Shown here: one piece after another, positions 9,538-18,709 of the stretch
Position numbering within the stretch: the first letter of the stretch is position 1
How the letters are laid out: every line of letters starts with the position of its first letter
Assembly (NCBI GenBank): GCA_027487775.1
Contig: JAIYCY010000031.1
Span: 1 to 64,000, forward strand
Direction: 5' to 3'
DNA length: 64,000 bases
DNA from: Planctomycetaceae bacterium
GTDB lineage: Bacteria; Planctomycetota; Phycisphaerae; Tepidisphaerales; Tepidisphaeraceae
Translations under genes and position numbers: made by a program
The notes under the pieces: generated by a model
Databases searched by the model: none
The model's input: only the letters and a program-made list of their open reading frames with translations
What the model was told of the DNA's origin: nothing

Positions 9538-12500
9538 TCAGCGACGACGGCGACGCAGGCCGAGGACCGCAGCGCCGGCGACGAGGCCGAGGGTTGCGGG
9601 TTCCGGAACCATGCTCTGGGCGAGCGCCCAGTCAGCCGAGAAGGTCGACTCATCGCCCAGCAAAACATCGCCCGAGGCGGTGAGCGATGAGTTGTAGTTA
9701 CGGGCCAAGGCAACCAAGTCACTGAAGTTGACCGCGCCGCTGTAGTCGAAATCGCCCGTGAACCACTCGCCAGTGGTGGAGTTGTAGTTTCGTGCAAATT
9801 CGACCAAGTCCGTGAAGTTGACGCTTCCGTCGAGGTTGGTGTCACCGAGCAGCGTGTTGCGGAGGATGATATCACCGACGGCCACGCTGACACCGAGGAA
9901 GGTGCCAGCCGCGGTCACCGGAGCATAGCCGATCTCACGGCTGCTGGTGGGGACGTCTTCGCCGCGGATGCCATTGATGCCGTCATGGGTGCCGCTGTTG
10001 CGGCCGGCGACGATGAGGGCCTTGAGATCAGCGACGGTTTGAGCTGCAAGCGCGTTCGGGCCGGTTCCGATGACGGTCGGCTTGACGATGATCGCATCCG
10101 AAGCACGCAGATCGATCGACGCGCCGCTCGTGACATCGATTCGCGTGGCCTGAACCACAGCGTGACCCGAGGCGGCATTGATCGTCATTTCGCCGAAGAC
10201 GGGCGCGCTGCCTGCGGCGGGCTTATCGACGCCGAGCCAGCCGACCTTGACCGATCCGGTGCTGCTGACGTTGGCCACACCGTCGATGAAGGTTGCGATG
10301 CCGGTCGTGGGAACGCCGAGCACTTCATAATCTCCACCAATGTTCAGGGTCGAGCCCGGAGCGACATATACCTGATCGCGAGCGCGGATGATGGTGCCTG
10401 CGCCGCTGGTCACGGTCGTTGCGATGCCCTGCTGGAGCGTTGCCGGGGTATTCGGATCGGCGTCGAGATCACCGAAGATACCGCCGACATCGATCGTGGC
10501 TGCCGAGTCGAGCTTCGAACCGGCGCCGGTGAGGTTGATGGTGATCGAGCTGCCCGAGGAGGCGTTGATACCCAGGAGCATGGGCCCCGCCAACGTGTCA
10601 GAACCGACGGTCGTCTCGAGCGAGCCGCCTGATTCGATCGACATGTTGATGACCGAGTTGGTCACGGTGCTGGCAGTCGGACCGACGCGGAGCAGACCGC
10701 CCGAATCGTACTTCGAGCCAGCGCCTTGGATGGTCCATGTGCTGATGTTGTTGCTTCCGTCGCCGATGAAGGCACCTTCGAGGTTGAACATCACGCCGCC
10801 GTTGCGGATGGTCACGGTTTCCGAGGTGTTCACGTCGCCGCTGGCGTAGAAGCCAGCATCGATGCCCGGATCGAGTTCGTTATCGATGCCGTTGATGTTC
10901 AGGCGAGAGCCCGCGCCTTCGATGGTGATGTTGGTGGTCGAGCGGTTGTTTAAATCAGAACCGCCTTCCGTGTGGGCGAAGAATGCATCGCCGACGTTCA
11001 TCACACCACCGCTGCGGACGGTGAGATTGGTGACGCCAGCTCCGAAGTTATCGAGGTCAGTTCCGTTACCACCGTTGAAGAGCACGTTCGAGCCGATGTT
11101 GGCGACTGCGGTGCTTTCGACGGTGATGTTGGCGATGTTGCCTTGGTCGAGCGAGGTGAAGAAGCCCGAGGTGGCGTTGGTGGCGGAGTTGAAGGTCGCG
11201 CCGTTGGAGACGACGAGGTTGCCGACGTTGCCTGTCGGCGTGGGGCCTGGGACGTTCGGATCGATCACGCCGCCGCCGACAACGGCTTGACCGCTGACGG
11301 TCACCGCCGAGCCAGTGCCGGTGACAGAGACGGTACCCACACTGTTTTGGATACCTTCAGCAACGGCAAGGGTCGCCATCGTTGCCGTGCCACCGCTCTG
11401 GATGTTGAGCGAGGCGACGGTGTTGTCAGCCGAGGCGATAGAGGCGAACGCGCCACCAGTGCCGGTGGGTGTGATGTTGAGAGCGCCACCGTTGCGGATG
11501 GTGACGTTGCCGCTGCTCCAGGCGCCCTGACCGAGCACGAGGTAGTTGTTGGTAAAGCCGTTGCTGTCCCTGATGTCAAACGTCGAGCCGACACCGTCGA
11601 CGGTGACGTTGGTGACTGCGTTGTTGACGTTGCCGACGCTACCGCCGTCTTGGTTGCCGTTGAGTCGACCAAGGGAGAGCGTTCCGCCGCTGGTGACGTT
11701 GATGGTGGTGGTGCCGAAGTTGGCACCCGCGCCACCGCCACCGTTGGTGACCATGACGTTGTTGACGCGGAGCCGCGAGTTTGCGCCGCTGATGTTGATG
11801 TTGCCGGTGCTGGCCGTCGCTTGGTTGACGGCGCCAGAGAAGAGGGTTCCGACATCGACCGTGCCAGCCGAGCTGACGTTGAGGTTCATGGTCGAGCCTT
11901 CGCCGCGCGGGAGGACGATCTGCGGGAAGTCGGCGGGGCTAGCCTGACCGCCGGTGGTGAAGTTACTGAGACGCCCGCCGGACGAGACGTTGACGGTGGT
12001 GGTTCCACCGTTCTGGCGGCCGAATTCGAACAGACGCGATTCAGCGGCACCGCCGTTGGTCACGTTGATGGTGGCGTTGCCGCGGAGCGATCCGAAGCGG
12101 CCCTTGGGGGCGGCAGCAGTCGGTGCGGTGAGGTCGAACGCACGGACGAGCGAGCCCGCGCCGGTGATGGTGAGCGAGGCGTTGTCGGTGAGCTGTTCAC
12201 CGACATAGCCGTTACCGATGGTGACGACAGCTCCGCCCGAGACGGTCGCAGCAGCGGTCCCGCTTACGCGAAGCGAGGTGTTGGCGAGAGGGCCACCCGC
12301 GCCAACGCCTGGGCTGACGGCGCTGAGAAACTCGATCGTTCCGCCGTTATAGGTCACGTTGCCGTTGTTTTGGTTGAGGCTGTTCGCGGTGCCGGTGAGG
12401 TTAGAAATGGTGTAGGTACCGGGCTGACCGACGGTGAGGTTGCTGGCGGCAACCGGTGCGCCTGCGGGCGTCCAGCTGGCGGCGTTGGTCCAATCACCGT

Positions 12501-12765
12501 TGGCAGCGGTTGCCCATGAGCGATCGATTTCAGCAGAGCCGGAGGGATCGGATTCCTTCCCAGCGTCGACCTGCTTAGCGCCTGCGACGGTGGGCATGAA
12601 TACGCCACCCACGGTGAAGACACCCTGGCCTTGCGGGGCTCGGGTGAAGCTTCCTTTGCCGACCGGGAACGATGCGAGCGCCGAGGACGCCGTCATCGCC
12701 ACCGCAGCGGCTGCCAGAACAACACTCGAGCTGACTCGACCAACGCGAACATTCGACTTTTCCAT
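9538..12765 (-). CDS. Large exported beta-repeat protein with dockerin and PEP-CTERM tail
   Basis: A 1075-residue exported protein. The signal peptide is MEKSNVRVGR followed by a hydrophobic stretch and ALA. About 850 residues consist of short Gly/Asn/Thr-rich strands (repeats such as LTVRSGGVMNVGD, VTIRNGGVMFN and ITIEGAGSRLNING), the pattern of an autotransporter-like right-handed beta-helix. Residues 972-1028 form a dockerin-like pair (GDTNLDGSVNFTDL, GDFDYSGAVNFSDL). The end is VPEPATLG, a hydrophobic helix and RRRRR. The ATG at 12765 has GAGG 7 bp upstream and is preferred over an in-frame TTG two codons earlier. It is probably a surface or matrix protein; no catalytic domain is seen. 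Confidence 0.85.
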   Translation of the reverse strand: MEKSNVRVGRVSSSVVLAAAAVAMTASSALASFPVGKGSFTRAPQGQGVFTVGGVFMPTVAGAKQVDAGKESDPSGSAEIDRSWATAANGDWTNAASWTPAGAPVAASNLTVGQPGTYTISNLTGTANSLNQNNGNVTYNGGTIEFLSAVSPGVGAGGPLANTSLRVSGTAAATVSGGAVVTIGNGYVGEQLTDNASLTITGAGSLVRAFDLTAPTAAAPKGRFGSLRGNATINVTNGGAAESRLFEFGRQNGGTTTVNVSSGGRLSNFTTGGQASPADFPQIVLPRGEGSTMNLNVSSAGTVDVGTLFSGAVNQATASTGNINISGANSRLRVNNVMVTNGGGGAGANFGTTTINVTSGGTLSLGRLNGNQDGGSVGNVNNAVTNVTVDGVGSTFDIRDSNGFTNNYLVLGQGAWSSGNVTIRNGGALNITPTGTGGAFASIASADNTVASLNIQSGGTATMATLAVAEGIQNSVGTVSVTGTGSAVTVSGQAVVGGGVIDPNVPGPTPTGNVGNLVVSNGATFNSATNATSGFFTSLDQGNIANITVESTAVANIGSNVLFNGGNGTDLDNFGAGVTNLTVRSGGVMNVGDAFFAHTEGGSDLNNRSTTNITIEGAGSRLNINGIDNELDPGIDAGFYASGDVNTSETVTIRNGGVMFNLEGAFIGDGSNNISTWTIQGAGSKYDSGGLLRVGPTASTVTNSVINMSIESGGSLETTVGSDTLAGPMLLGINASSGSSITINLTGAGSKLDSAATIDVGGIFGDLDADPNTPATLQQGIATTVTSGAGTIIRARDQVYVAPGSTLNIGGDYEVLGVPTTGIATFIDGVANVSSTGSVKVGWLGVDKPAAGSAPVFGEMTINAASGHAVVQATRIDVTSGASIDLRASDAIIVKPTVIGTGPNALAAQTVADLKALIVAGRNSGTHDGINGIRGEDVPTSSREIGYAPVTAAGTFLGVSVAVGDIILRNTLLGDTNLDGSVNFTDLVEFARNYNSTTGEWFTGDFDYSGAVNFSDLVALARNYNSSLTASGDVLLGDESTFSADWALAQSMVPEPATLGLVAGAAVLGLRRRRR

Positions 12766-13431
12766 AAACAAACCTCGTTGAGTAAAAACGCGTCACACGG
12801 ACGCACATCCCCATGGACCAGTTCCCAATGACCAAGACAACGAAATAGAAAGGGCCAATCCAAGTAGACTGGCAGGACTTTAGCTTATGTCCGGTTGATT
12901 GCCTCCGGACGACATCATCAGACGCGGTTCTTTGAGCGTCATGACGTCATGACCGAGTCACTCGCACTCCCATTCTTGCAGTGCCCCATTGTTAGCAATT
13001 TGAGGCGACATGCGTCTTGAGCTTGATCTGCTGGTTATTCAGGCGAGACCTGCGACAGGGATCATCGATGAATCGGGCAGCACAACAGATCGAGCCGGGC
13101 CGAACATTCTTTCCGCCGCGTTTTTCAGGATCGTCGCGGTCAGACGACTGAAAAAACGAGTCACCTCGTCAAACGAGGCGGGTGGGAGACGCACCGGTAC
13201 GCGCGATGCATTTCTCCCGACGCGATATCCTAACGCAACGGCAACGTCTTTGACAAGCGAAAAAGGAACCAAAGATGACAAAATCTCGTGAAACGATCAT
13301 GCCACGAACCGCACATTTACCCCATCTTCACGCAAGAACGGCAGTCGCATTTTCGTTTGCAGGAAATCGCCCTTAACTCCAGGCGGTCGCGATCCGATGC
13401 ATTAAGGACGAACTGGCTGGATCATTGCTTT
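12766..13431. other. Intergenic region without a recognised gene
   Basis: About 665 bp separate the divergent PEP-CTERM and PilZ genes. Apart from the 16-bp palindrome at 12938-12953 and a short hairpin CCTCGT-caa-ACGAGG at 13164-13178, I see no convincing structure. Open frames on both strands (about 80-93 codons) have no recognisable protein pattern. Confidence 0.5.
12938..12953. promoter_or_regulatory. Perfect 16-bp palindrome, candidate operator
   Basis: GTCATGACGTCATGAC is a perfect inverted repeat lying 173 bp upstream of the PEP-CTERM gene that starts at 12765. It is outside any recognised gene. A dimeric regulator could bind here. No regulator gene is adjacent. Confidence 0.35.
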
Positions 13432-14208
13432 ATGCCCTCGGACTCCTCCTCGATACAACAGGCTCTGCAGTCCGCTCTGACCGCGGGCGCTCAGGCTCGT
13501 TTGCAGCTTCCGAGTGAAGGTCGCGTTCACGAACGTCAGGCGCGACTGCTGGCCGTCGAGCCGGGAGGGCTCTGGTTCGAGATCGCCGGCGGAGATGCGC
13601 GTGTGGTCGATCCGATGATCGAATCTGGCGCTCGGGCACGCGTCTTTATTCCGCTCGGCATGCATCATTTGCAATACAACGGCACCGTCCTGCAGCGGCT
13701 ATCGGACTTCGCCAAGCCCGACGGCACCCGCGGGTGGGCGGTCCGAATCGAATTGCCAGCATCGGCAGCCCTGAGTCCGCGTCGCAAGCACTTCCGCATT
13801 CGCGTCGCGCCGGGAGATGCCTTGCCGACGCTGAAGATTTGGAAGATCGAGGACCGCATCAGCCTCGCGGATCGACCTTTGCCGTCATCGGAATTGATGA
13901 TCGAGCCGATCGACATCAGCGCGGGCGGCATGCGAGCGACGGTGAGGTCAAAGAATGCTGCCTTTCCCTTGCAGCTTTCGACGGAGCAACGGCTTCGCAT
14001 CGAATTGTGCTGCGAGAAGGAGAGTTACCTGATCGAAGCGCGATTGCGACACCCTCGCCGGGTCGAGCCGGGGAGCGAGTCGGCTGTCGTTGGGATCGAG
14101 TTTACCAACCTCGAACGAGACGCCAGCGGGCGGAAGATTGCAAGTCTGCTGAACAAACTCATTGGGGCGATTCAACGCAAACAGCTACGCGAACGCAACG
14201 CCGCGTAG
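13432..14208 (+). CDS. PilZ-domain protein (YcgR-like), putative c-di-GMP receptor
   Basis: A 258-residue protein with two parts. An N-terminal domain of about 110 residues resembles the YcgR/flagellar-brake lead domain. A C-terminal PilZ domain follows, with RRKHFRIRV (RxxxR, about residue 116) and DISAGGMR (DxSxxG, about residue 161). Both halves of the c-di-GMP binding motif are intact, so nucleotide binding is likely. The output (motility, polysaccharide or other) is not indicated by the neighbours. The ATG at 13432 is chosen because the upstream extension does not look coding; no strong ribosome binding site is visible. Confidence 0.82.
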   Translation: MPSDSSSIQQALQSALTAGAQARLQLPSEGRVHERQARLLAVEPGGLWFEIAGGDARVVDPMIESGARARVFIPLGMHHLQYNGTVLQRLSDFAKPDGTRGWAVRIELPASAALSPRRKHFRIRVAPGDALPTLKIWKIEDRISLADRPLPSSELMIEPIDISAGGMRATVRSKNAAFPLQLSTEQRLRIELCCEKESYLIEARLRHPRRVEPGSESAVVGIEFTNLERDASGRKIASLLNKLIGAIQRKQLRERNAA

Positions 14209-14284
14209 CTGCTTGCTGATGAACTTGAAACAGATCGAACCGAGCCAAGAGTCGTCATCGATTGGCGTTTAAGGCGCGTGACGA

Positions 14285-15298
14285 TCACTTCTTGTAGTAA
14301 CCGGGGAGGGGCTTGCCGAGCTTTTCCCAGTGTTTGTTCACTGCTTCTGCCTTGCCGGCAGAGTTGAGCACGTGAAGCTTGCGGCGGACCATGCTGATGA
14401 TCGCTTCGCGTCCCGGTCCGAGGTAGTTGCGCGGATCAAACTCGGCGGGCTTGGTGGCGAAGACTTCGCGGATTTTGGCGGTCAGGGCAAGGCGAAGGTC
14501 GGTGTCGATATTGACCTTGCACACGCCATATTTTTGGACCGCCATGGCGATTTGGTCTTCGGGGACGCCTTTGGCATTGGGCATGCTTCCGCCGTATTTG
14601 TTGACCAGATCGATGAACTCCTGAGGAACCGACGAGCTTCCGTGCATGACAAGCGGAAGGCCTGGGCAGGTTTTCATGATGGCCTCGATGCGATCGAAGG
14701 CGAGCTTGGCTTCGTGCTTGAATTTGAACGCGCCGTGGCTCGTGCCGATGGCGACTGCGAGGCTGTCACAGCCGGTGCGTTTCCAGAAATCCTTGGCTTG
14801 TTCCGGGTCGGTGAGGAACTTTTCGACGTTCTTTTCGTATTCATGGGCGTCCATGCCGACGACGTCTTCTTCGATCCCACCGAGCATGCCGAGTTCGGTC
14901 TCGACAGTGACACCGGCGGCGTGTGCGACTTTGACCGCTTCGGCGGAGATTTTGACGTTTTCTTCGTAGGCGTGGTGGCTGCCGTCGATCATGACGCTGG
15001 TGAACCCGTCCTTGATGCAGGTCTGCACAAGGTCAACGGTGTCGCCGTGGTCGAGGTGAATCGCGATGGGCAGGTCGGGATATTGTTCGACCGCCGCCAG
15101 GATGATGTGGCGGAGGTAGATCATGTTGGCGTATTTACGAGCGCCTTTGCTGATTTGGAGGATGAGCGGGCTTTTCTCCGCGGCGCAGGCTTCGATGATG
15201 CCCTGCGTGATCTCCATGTTGTTGACGTTGAATGCTCCGACCGCAAATCCGCCGTCATAGGCGAGGTCGAACATCGGCTTGGTGGTCATTAGTGGCAT
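14285..15298 (-). CDS. fba: Class II fructose-bisphosphate aldolase
   Basis: Zinc-dependent aldolase that interconverts fructose-1,6-bisphosphate with DHAP and glyceraldehyde-3-phosphate in glycolysis and gluconeogenesis. It has 337 residues. The metal site HLDHGD (about residue 84), MIDGSHHAYEEN, ETELGMLGG, GTSHGAFKFK, the MHGSSS phosphate loop and NIDTDLR are all present, closest to the FbaA-like class II subgroup with a long C-terminus. AAGGAG lies 8 bp before the ATG at 15298. It is convergent with the PilZ gene and appears monocistronic. Confidence 0.96.
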   Translation of the reverse strand: MPLMTTKPMFDLAYDGGFAVGAFNVNNMEITQGIIEACAAEKSPLILQISKGARKYANMIYLRHIILAAVEQYPDLPIAIHLDHGDTVDLVQTCIKDGFTSVMIDGSHHAYEENVKISAEAVKVAHAAGVTVETELGMLGGIEEDVVGMDAHEYEKNVEKFLTDPEQAKDFWKRTGCDSLAVAIGTSHGAFKFKHEAKLAFDRIEAIMKTCPGLPLVMHGSSSVPQEFIDLVNKYGGSMPNAKGVPEDQIAMAVQKYGVCKVNIDTDLRLALTAKIREVFATKPAEFDPRNYLGPGREAIISMVRRKLHVLNSAGKAEAVNKHWEKLGKPLPGYYKK

Positions 15299-15471
15299 AC
15301 AGTCTGCTCCTTGCAGTTGGTTGTTTCCAAACTAGCGAATCCGATTTCGATTTCCAGACCTGCCTGTCCGATTTTATTGTCGCACCCTGAAAAACGAGGA
15401 TTTTGGCCGATGTCTGACCCATGTGCCCTTGACGTAGCCCCGAGCTTCGACGAATTCCGAGTGTTTCTCGC

Positions 15472-16206
15472 ATGATCGACATTCACGGACATCTTCTCCC
15501 CGGTCTCGACGACGGATCGCGCGATCTCGATGAATCGCTGGCAATCGCAGAGGCGATGCTGGGTAAGGGTTATCGTGTCGTCACATGCACGCCGCACGTC
15601 TGGCCGAATCTCACCCGACATCGGCCGGGCTTTATCATTGAGCGAACCGCATCACTGCAAGCTCAACTGGATAAGCGTGGCCTGCCGCTTCGCCTATTTC
15701 CCGGCGCGGAACTGAATCTGGACCTAGATCTGTATGCGCTCGACGAACTTGAAATCCCAACGCATCGGATGGTGCGTAAGTTTGCCCTCTTTGATTTCTG
15801 GGACGACGAATTGCCTCCGCACTTCTGGCTCTGGATCGCACGAGTGAAGTCGATCGGCGCGACGCCCGTCGTCGCCCATCCAGAGCGCGTCGCTGCACTC
15901 CAAACGCGGCCCGACCTGCTTGATGCGTTTCGTGATGCGGGCCTGCTGCTCCAATGCAATCTGCAAAGCCTGGGAGGAAGTCTCGGATCGACCGCCAAGG
16001 AATGTGCCGAAGAGTGGCTCGCAGAAGGTCGATATTTCTGCGTCGGCACGGATCTGCATCGCCTCGATACACTCGAGAAGCGATTCGACGGGCTCACCCG
16101 GCTCAAATCCCTCGTCAACGAAAAGACCTTCGATCGCCTCACCCGCCTCGGCCCCGCGACGCTTCTGCATATCCATCCGGACACGCTCGAACCACTCCCC
16201 GAATGA
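15472..16206 (+). CDS. CpsB/CapC-family PHP-domain protein, putative tyrosine-protein phosphatase
   Basis: A 244-residue PHP-fold metallophosphatase. The family signature MIDIHGHLLPGLDDGSRD opens the protein. CTPHVWPN, the FPGAELNLD strand and later VVAHPERV and GTDLHRLD supply further metal ligands. In Gram-positives the homologues (CpsB, YwqE) dephosphorylate bacterial tyrosine kinases that control capsule export. No kinase or capsule gene is adjacent, so the partner is unknown. It is divergent from fba with about 170 bp between the starts. Confidence 0.85.
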   Translation: MIDIHGHLLPGLDDGSRDLDESLAIAEAMLGKGYRVVTCTPHVWPNLTRHRPGFIIERTASLQAQLDKRGLPLRLFPGAELNLDLDLYALDELEIPTHRMVRKFALFDFWDDELPPHFWLWIARVKSIGATPVVAHPERVAALQTRPDLLDAFRDAGLLLQCNLQSLGGSLGSTAKECAEEWLAEGRYFCVGTDLHRLDTLEKRFDGLTRLKSLVNEKTFDRLTRLGPATLLHIHPDTLEPLPE

Positions 16207-16281
16207 GATCCGCCTTGCGATCGCGTCTGATGAGAATCGAGAACGAATGCCCTGTCATCCTGATCGGCGCACGCATACGGG

Positions 16282-18546
16282 TTACACGCGTTCCAATCGC
16301 GCGAACTCGGCGAACAGTGTCTTTCGACCCGCCCGCTGAAAGTCGATCACGAGTCGCGTCGAACTGCCGATCTGCGAAACCTCAAGCACCCGACCGATGC
16401 CGAATTGCGGATGCTTCCACAGTTGCCCACGCTTAAAACCTCCGCCCCCACCTCCACCGAGGCTTGCATCACCGTCCGCAGACCCGAGCAATTCGCCTGA
16501 TGCCATGCTCGATCGGGATGAACTTCCGCGCTCACCGAACGGGTCTGAAAAATCGACGTCGCTACGGTCGATCGTGCTGAGTTGATCTTCTGGGAGTTCG
16601 CGGATGAAGGGGCTGACGACCGTCCGTTCGCGCAGTCCACGAATTGTTCGGTAACGCGCCGAGGTCATAAAAAGTCGTTCCTGGGCGCGTGTGATCCCAA
16701 CGAACGCGAGCCGCCGTTCTTCTTCCATTTCGTCCGAGCTGTCGCGCGATCGGGCATGGGGCAGAATCCCCTCTTCCAGTCCCACCATCACCACCACTGG
16801 AAACTCAAGCCCCTTGGCCGCGTGGAGGGTCATCAGCGTCACCGATCCCCCCGCGCCGGCCAGGTGATCGGCATCGCTGACCAGCGACACCTGCGTCAGA
16901 TATTCGCCTAGCGTGCCGTCAGGGCGTTCGGCGTCATACTCGGCAGCGCTCGTGATCAATTCCGAGAGGTTGGCGACCTGTTCCTCGCGATCCGGATCGA
17001 GTTTCACATACATCGCTTCAAGCCCGCTCTCCTTCAGCACCCGCTCCATCATCAGTTTCACCTGCCCGCCCTGCCGTGAGGCAAGAGTACGCCAGCCTTC
17101 CATCTGTTCGACCAACTTCTGCACACTCTTGACGGCCCGCACATTCAGCCCGCCGACCGCTTGGACTTCCTTCATCGCCTCATACACGCCGATCCCGCGG
17201 GACGCGGCATGCAGTTGCAGGCTCGCGTAGGTTGCGTCGCTAATCCCGCGCGTCGGGGTGTTGACGATGCGTTCGAGATTCACCTCGTCCGTCGGACTTT
17301 CGATCACGCGGAGATAGGCGATCAGGTCCTTGATTTCCTTGCGATTGTAAAACTCCACGCCTCGGGCGATCTGATACGGAATCTTGGCGGTCCGGAGCGC
17401 GTCTTCGACGACACGGCTGAGTGCGTTCATGCGATAAAAGATCGCGATCTTGCTCCAGTCGTAACCCTCTTCGGCGTTCATGTCGCGCACGACGTCGGCC
17501 ACCACGCGAGCTTCGTCCTTTTCGTCCTGACAGAGAATCACACTGATCTTTTCTCCCTGCGGATTCTCCGTCCAAAGCGACTTCTCTTTACGCGCCAGGT
17601 TGTTAGCAATCAGCTTGCTCGCAGCAGCGAGGATGGTTTTGGTCGAACGGTAATTCTGTTCGAGTTTGACGACCCTTGCATTCGGGTAGTCCTTTTCGAA
17701 ATCGAGGATGTTGTGAAGGTCGGCCCCGCGCCAGGCGTAGATGCTCTGATCCGGGTCGCCGACGACGCAGAGATTCTGGTGCCGCTGCGCGAGGGCATGA
17801 CTTAGGAGATATTGTGCCTTGTTGGTGTCCTGATATTCGTCGATGAGGATGTATTGGAAGCGGTCCTGCAATTCAGCGAGCACGTCCGGATGCTCGCGCA
17901 GGCCGAAAACCGTGCGAAGCAGAAGATCGTCAAAGTCCATCGCGCCGGCGGTGGTGAGCATCTGCTGATACTTCAGGAAGACGCGTGCGACGTTTTTCTC
18001 GTAAAAGTCGCGCGCCGACCGGGCGTACTCCTCGGCGGTGATCATGCGGTTTTTCGCCTGACCGATGGCGTGATGAATCGAAGCCGGGCTGAAGTTGCTT
18101 GAACTGATGTCGAGGGTTTTGAGGGCTTCTTTGATCAGCCGATTTTGATCGCCGCTGTCGTAGATGAGAAAGTTGGGCGGGAGTCCGAAGCGTTCTGCAT
18201 AGTGTTTTAGGATGCGGAGGCATAGCGAGTGGAAGGTGCAGACCAGGGGCGAGCCGATGCCATCACGGCCGCGCGGGGCTTCGAGTCGCCCGAAATCCAT
18301 CACGCGCCGACCGAGTGTGTCTGCGACACGATGCTTCATCTCGCCGGCAGCTTTGTTGGTGAAGGTGATCGCGAGCACCGCCGCCGGGTCGATCCCCTGC
18401 CCGATGATGTACGCCACCCGCCGCGTCAAGACCCGTGTCTTGCCCGAACCCGCCCCGGCAATCACAAGAAGCGGCCCCTCCAAATGCGTGACCGCCTCCG
18501 CCTGCTCAGGCGTCAATCCGTCAAGAAGTCCGTCCATGAACGACAT
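16282..18546 (-). CDS. pcrA: ATP-dependent DNA helicase, UvrD/PcrA type
   Basis: A 754-residue superfamily 1A helicase for nucleotide excision repair, mismatch repair or replication-conflict clearance. Visible motifs: Q motif LTPEQAEAV, Walker A AGAGSGKT (30-37), Walker B IDEYQDTN, VGDPDQSIYAWRGA, QNYRST, and the late motifs TLHAAKGLEFPVV and VGITRAQERL. The tail has a Gly-rich linker and a Tudor-like segment GQLWKHPQFGIGRV, as in PcrA, which contacts RNA polymerase. The start is placed at MSFMDGLLDG; the frame stays open for 44 more codons, but that stretch is not helicase-like. The symbol could equally be uvrD. Confidence 0.93.
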   Translation of the reverse strand: MSFMDGLLDGLTPEQAEAVTHLEGPLLVIAGAGSGKTRVLTRRVAYIIGQGIDPAAVLAITFTNKAAGEMKHRVADTLGRRVMDFGRLEAPRGRDGIGSPLVCTFHSLCLRILKHYAERFGLPPNFLIYDSGDQNRLIKEALKTLDISSSNFSPASIHHAIGQAKNRMITAEEYARSARDFYEKNVARVFLKYQQMLTTAGAMDFDDLLLRTVFGLREHPDVLAELQDRFQYILIDEYQDTNKAQYLLSHALAQRHQNLCVVGDPDQSIYAWRGADLHNILDFEKDYPNARVVKLEQNYRSTKTILAAASKLIANNLARKEKSLWTENPQGEKISVILCQDEKDEARVVADVVRDMNAEEGYDWSKIAIFYRMNALSRVVEDALRTAKIPYQIARGVEFYNRKEIKDLIAYLRVIESPTDEVNLERIVNTPTRGISDATYASLQLHAASRGIGVYEAMKEVQAVGGLNVRAVKSVQKLVEQMEGWRTLASRQGGQVKLMMERVLKESGLEAMYVKLDPDREEQVANLSELITSAAEYDAERPDGTLGEYLTQVSLVSDADHLAGAGGSVTLMTLHAAKGLEFPVVVMVGLEEGILPHARSRDSSDEMEEERRLAFVGITRAQERLFMTSARYRTIRGLRERTVVSPFIRELPEDQLSTIDRSDVDFSDPFGERGSSSRSSMASGELLGSADGDASLGGGGGGGFKRGQLWKHPQFGIGRVLEVSQIGSSTRLVIDFQRAGRKTLFAEFARLERV

Positions 18547-18709
18547 TCCGTCATCGTACCCGATCCGCTCGTCCGTGGCACCCTCACCAAGTCGCCGGAT
18601 GTCAATCCAGCCGAATCGCTCAGACTCAGAGCATCGACAACATCCGAAGCAATGTTGCATATCCATAACACGCTTCACCTCACGAAGTCGGGCGGGTAGG
18701 CTCGGGCGT

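Noticed and set aside
12769-12771. TTG as start of the large PEP-CTERM protein
   Set aside because: The ATG two codons downstream has the better-spaced GAGG.
13010-13291. Overlapping frames of 80-93 codons in the gap before the PilZ gene
   Set aside because: No family pattern, no ribosome binding site and overlapping frames on both strands.
18547-18678. N-terminal extension of the helicase
   Set aside because: Cys-rich, not helicase-like, and reaches into the promoter region shared with hom.
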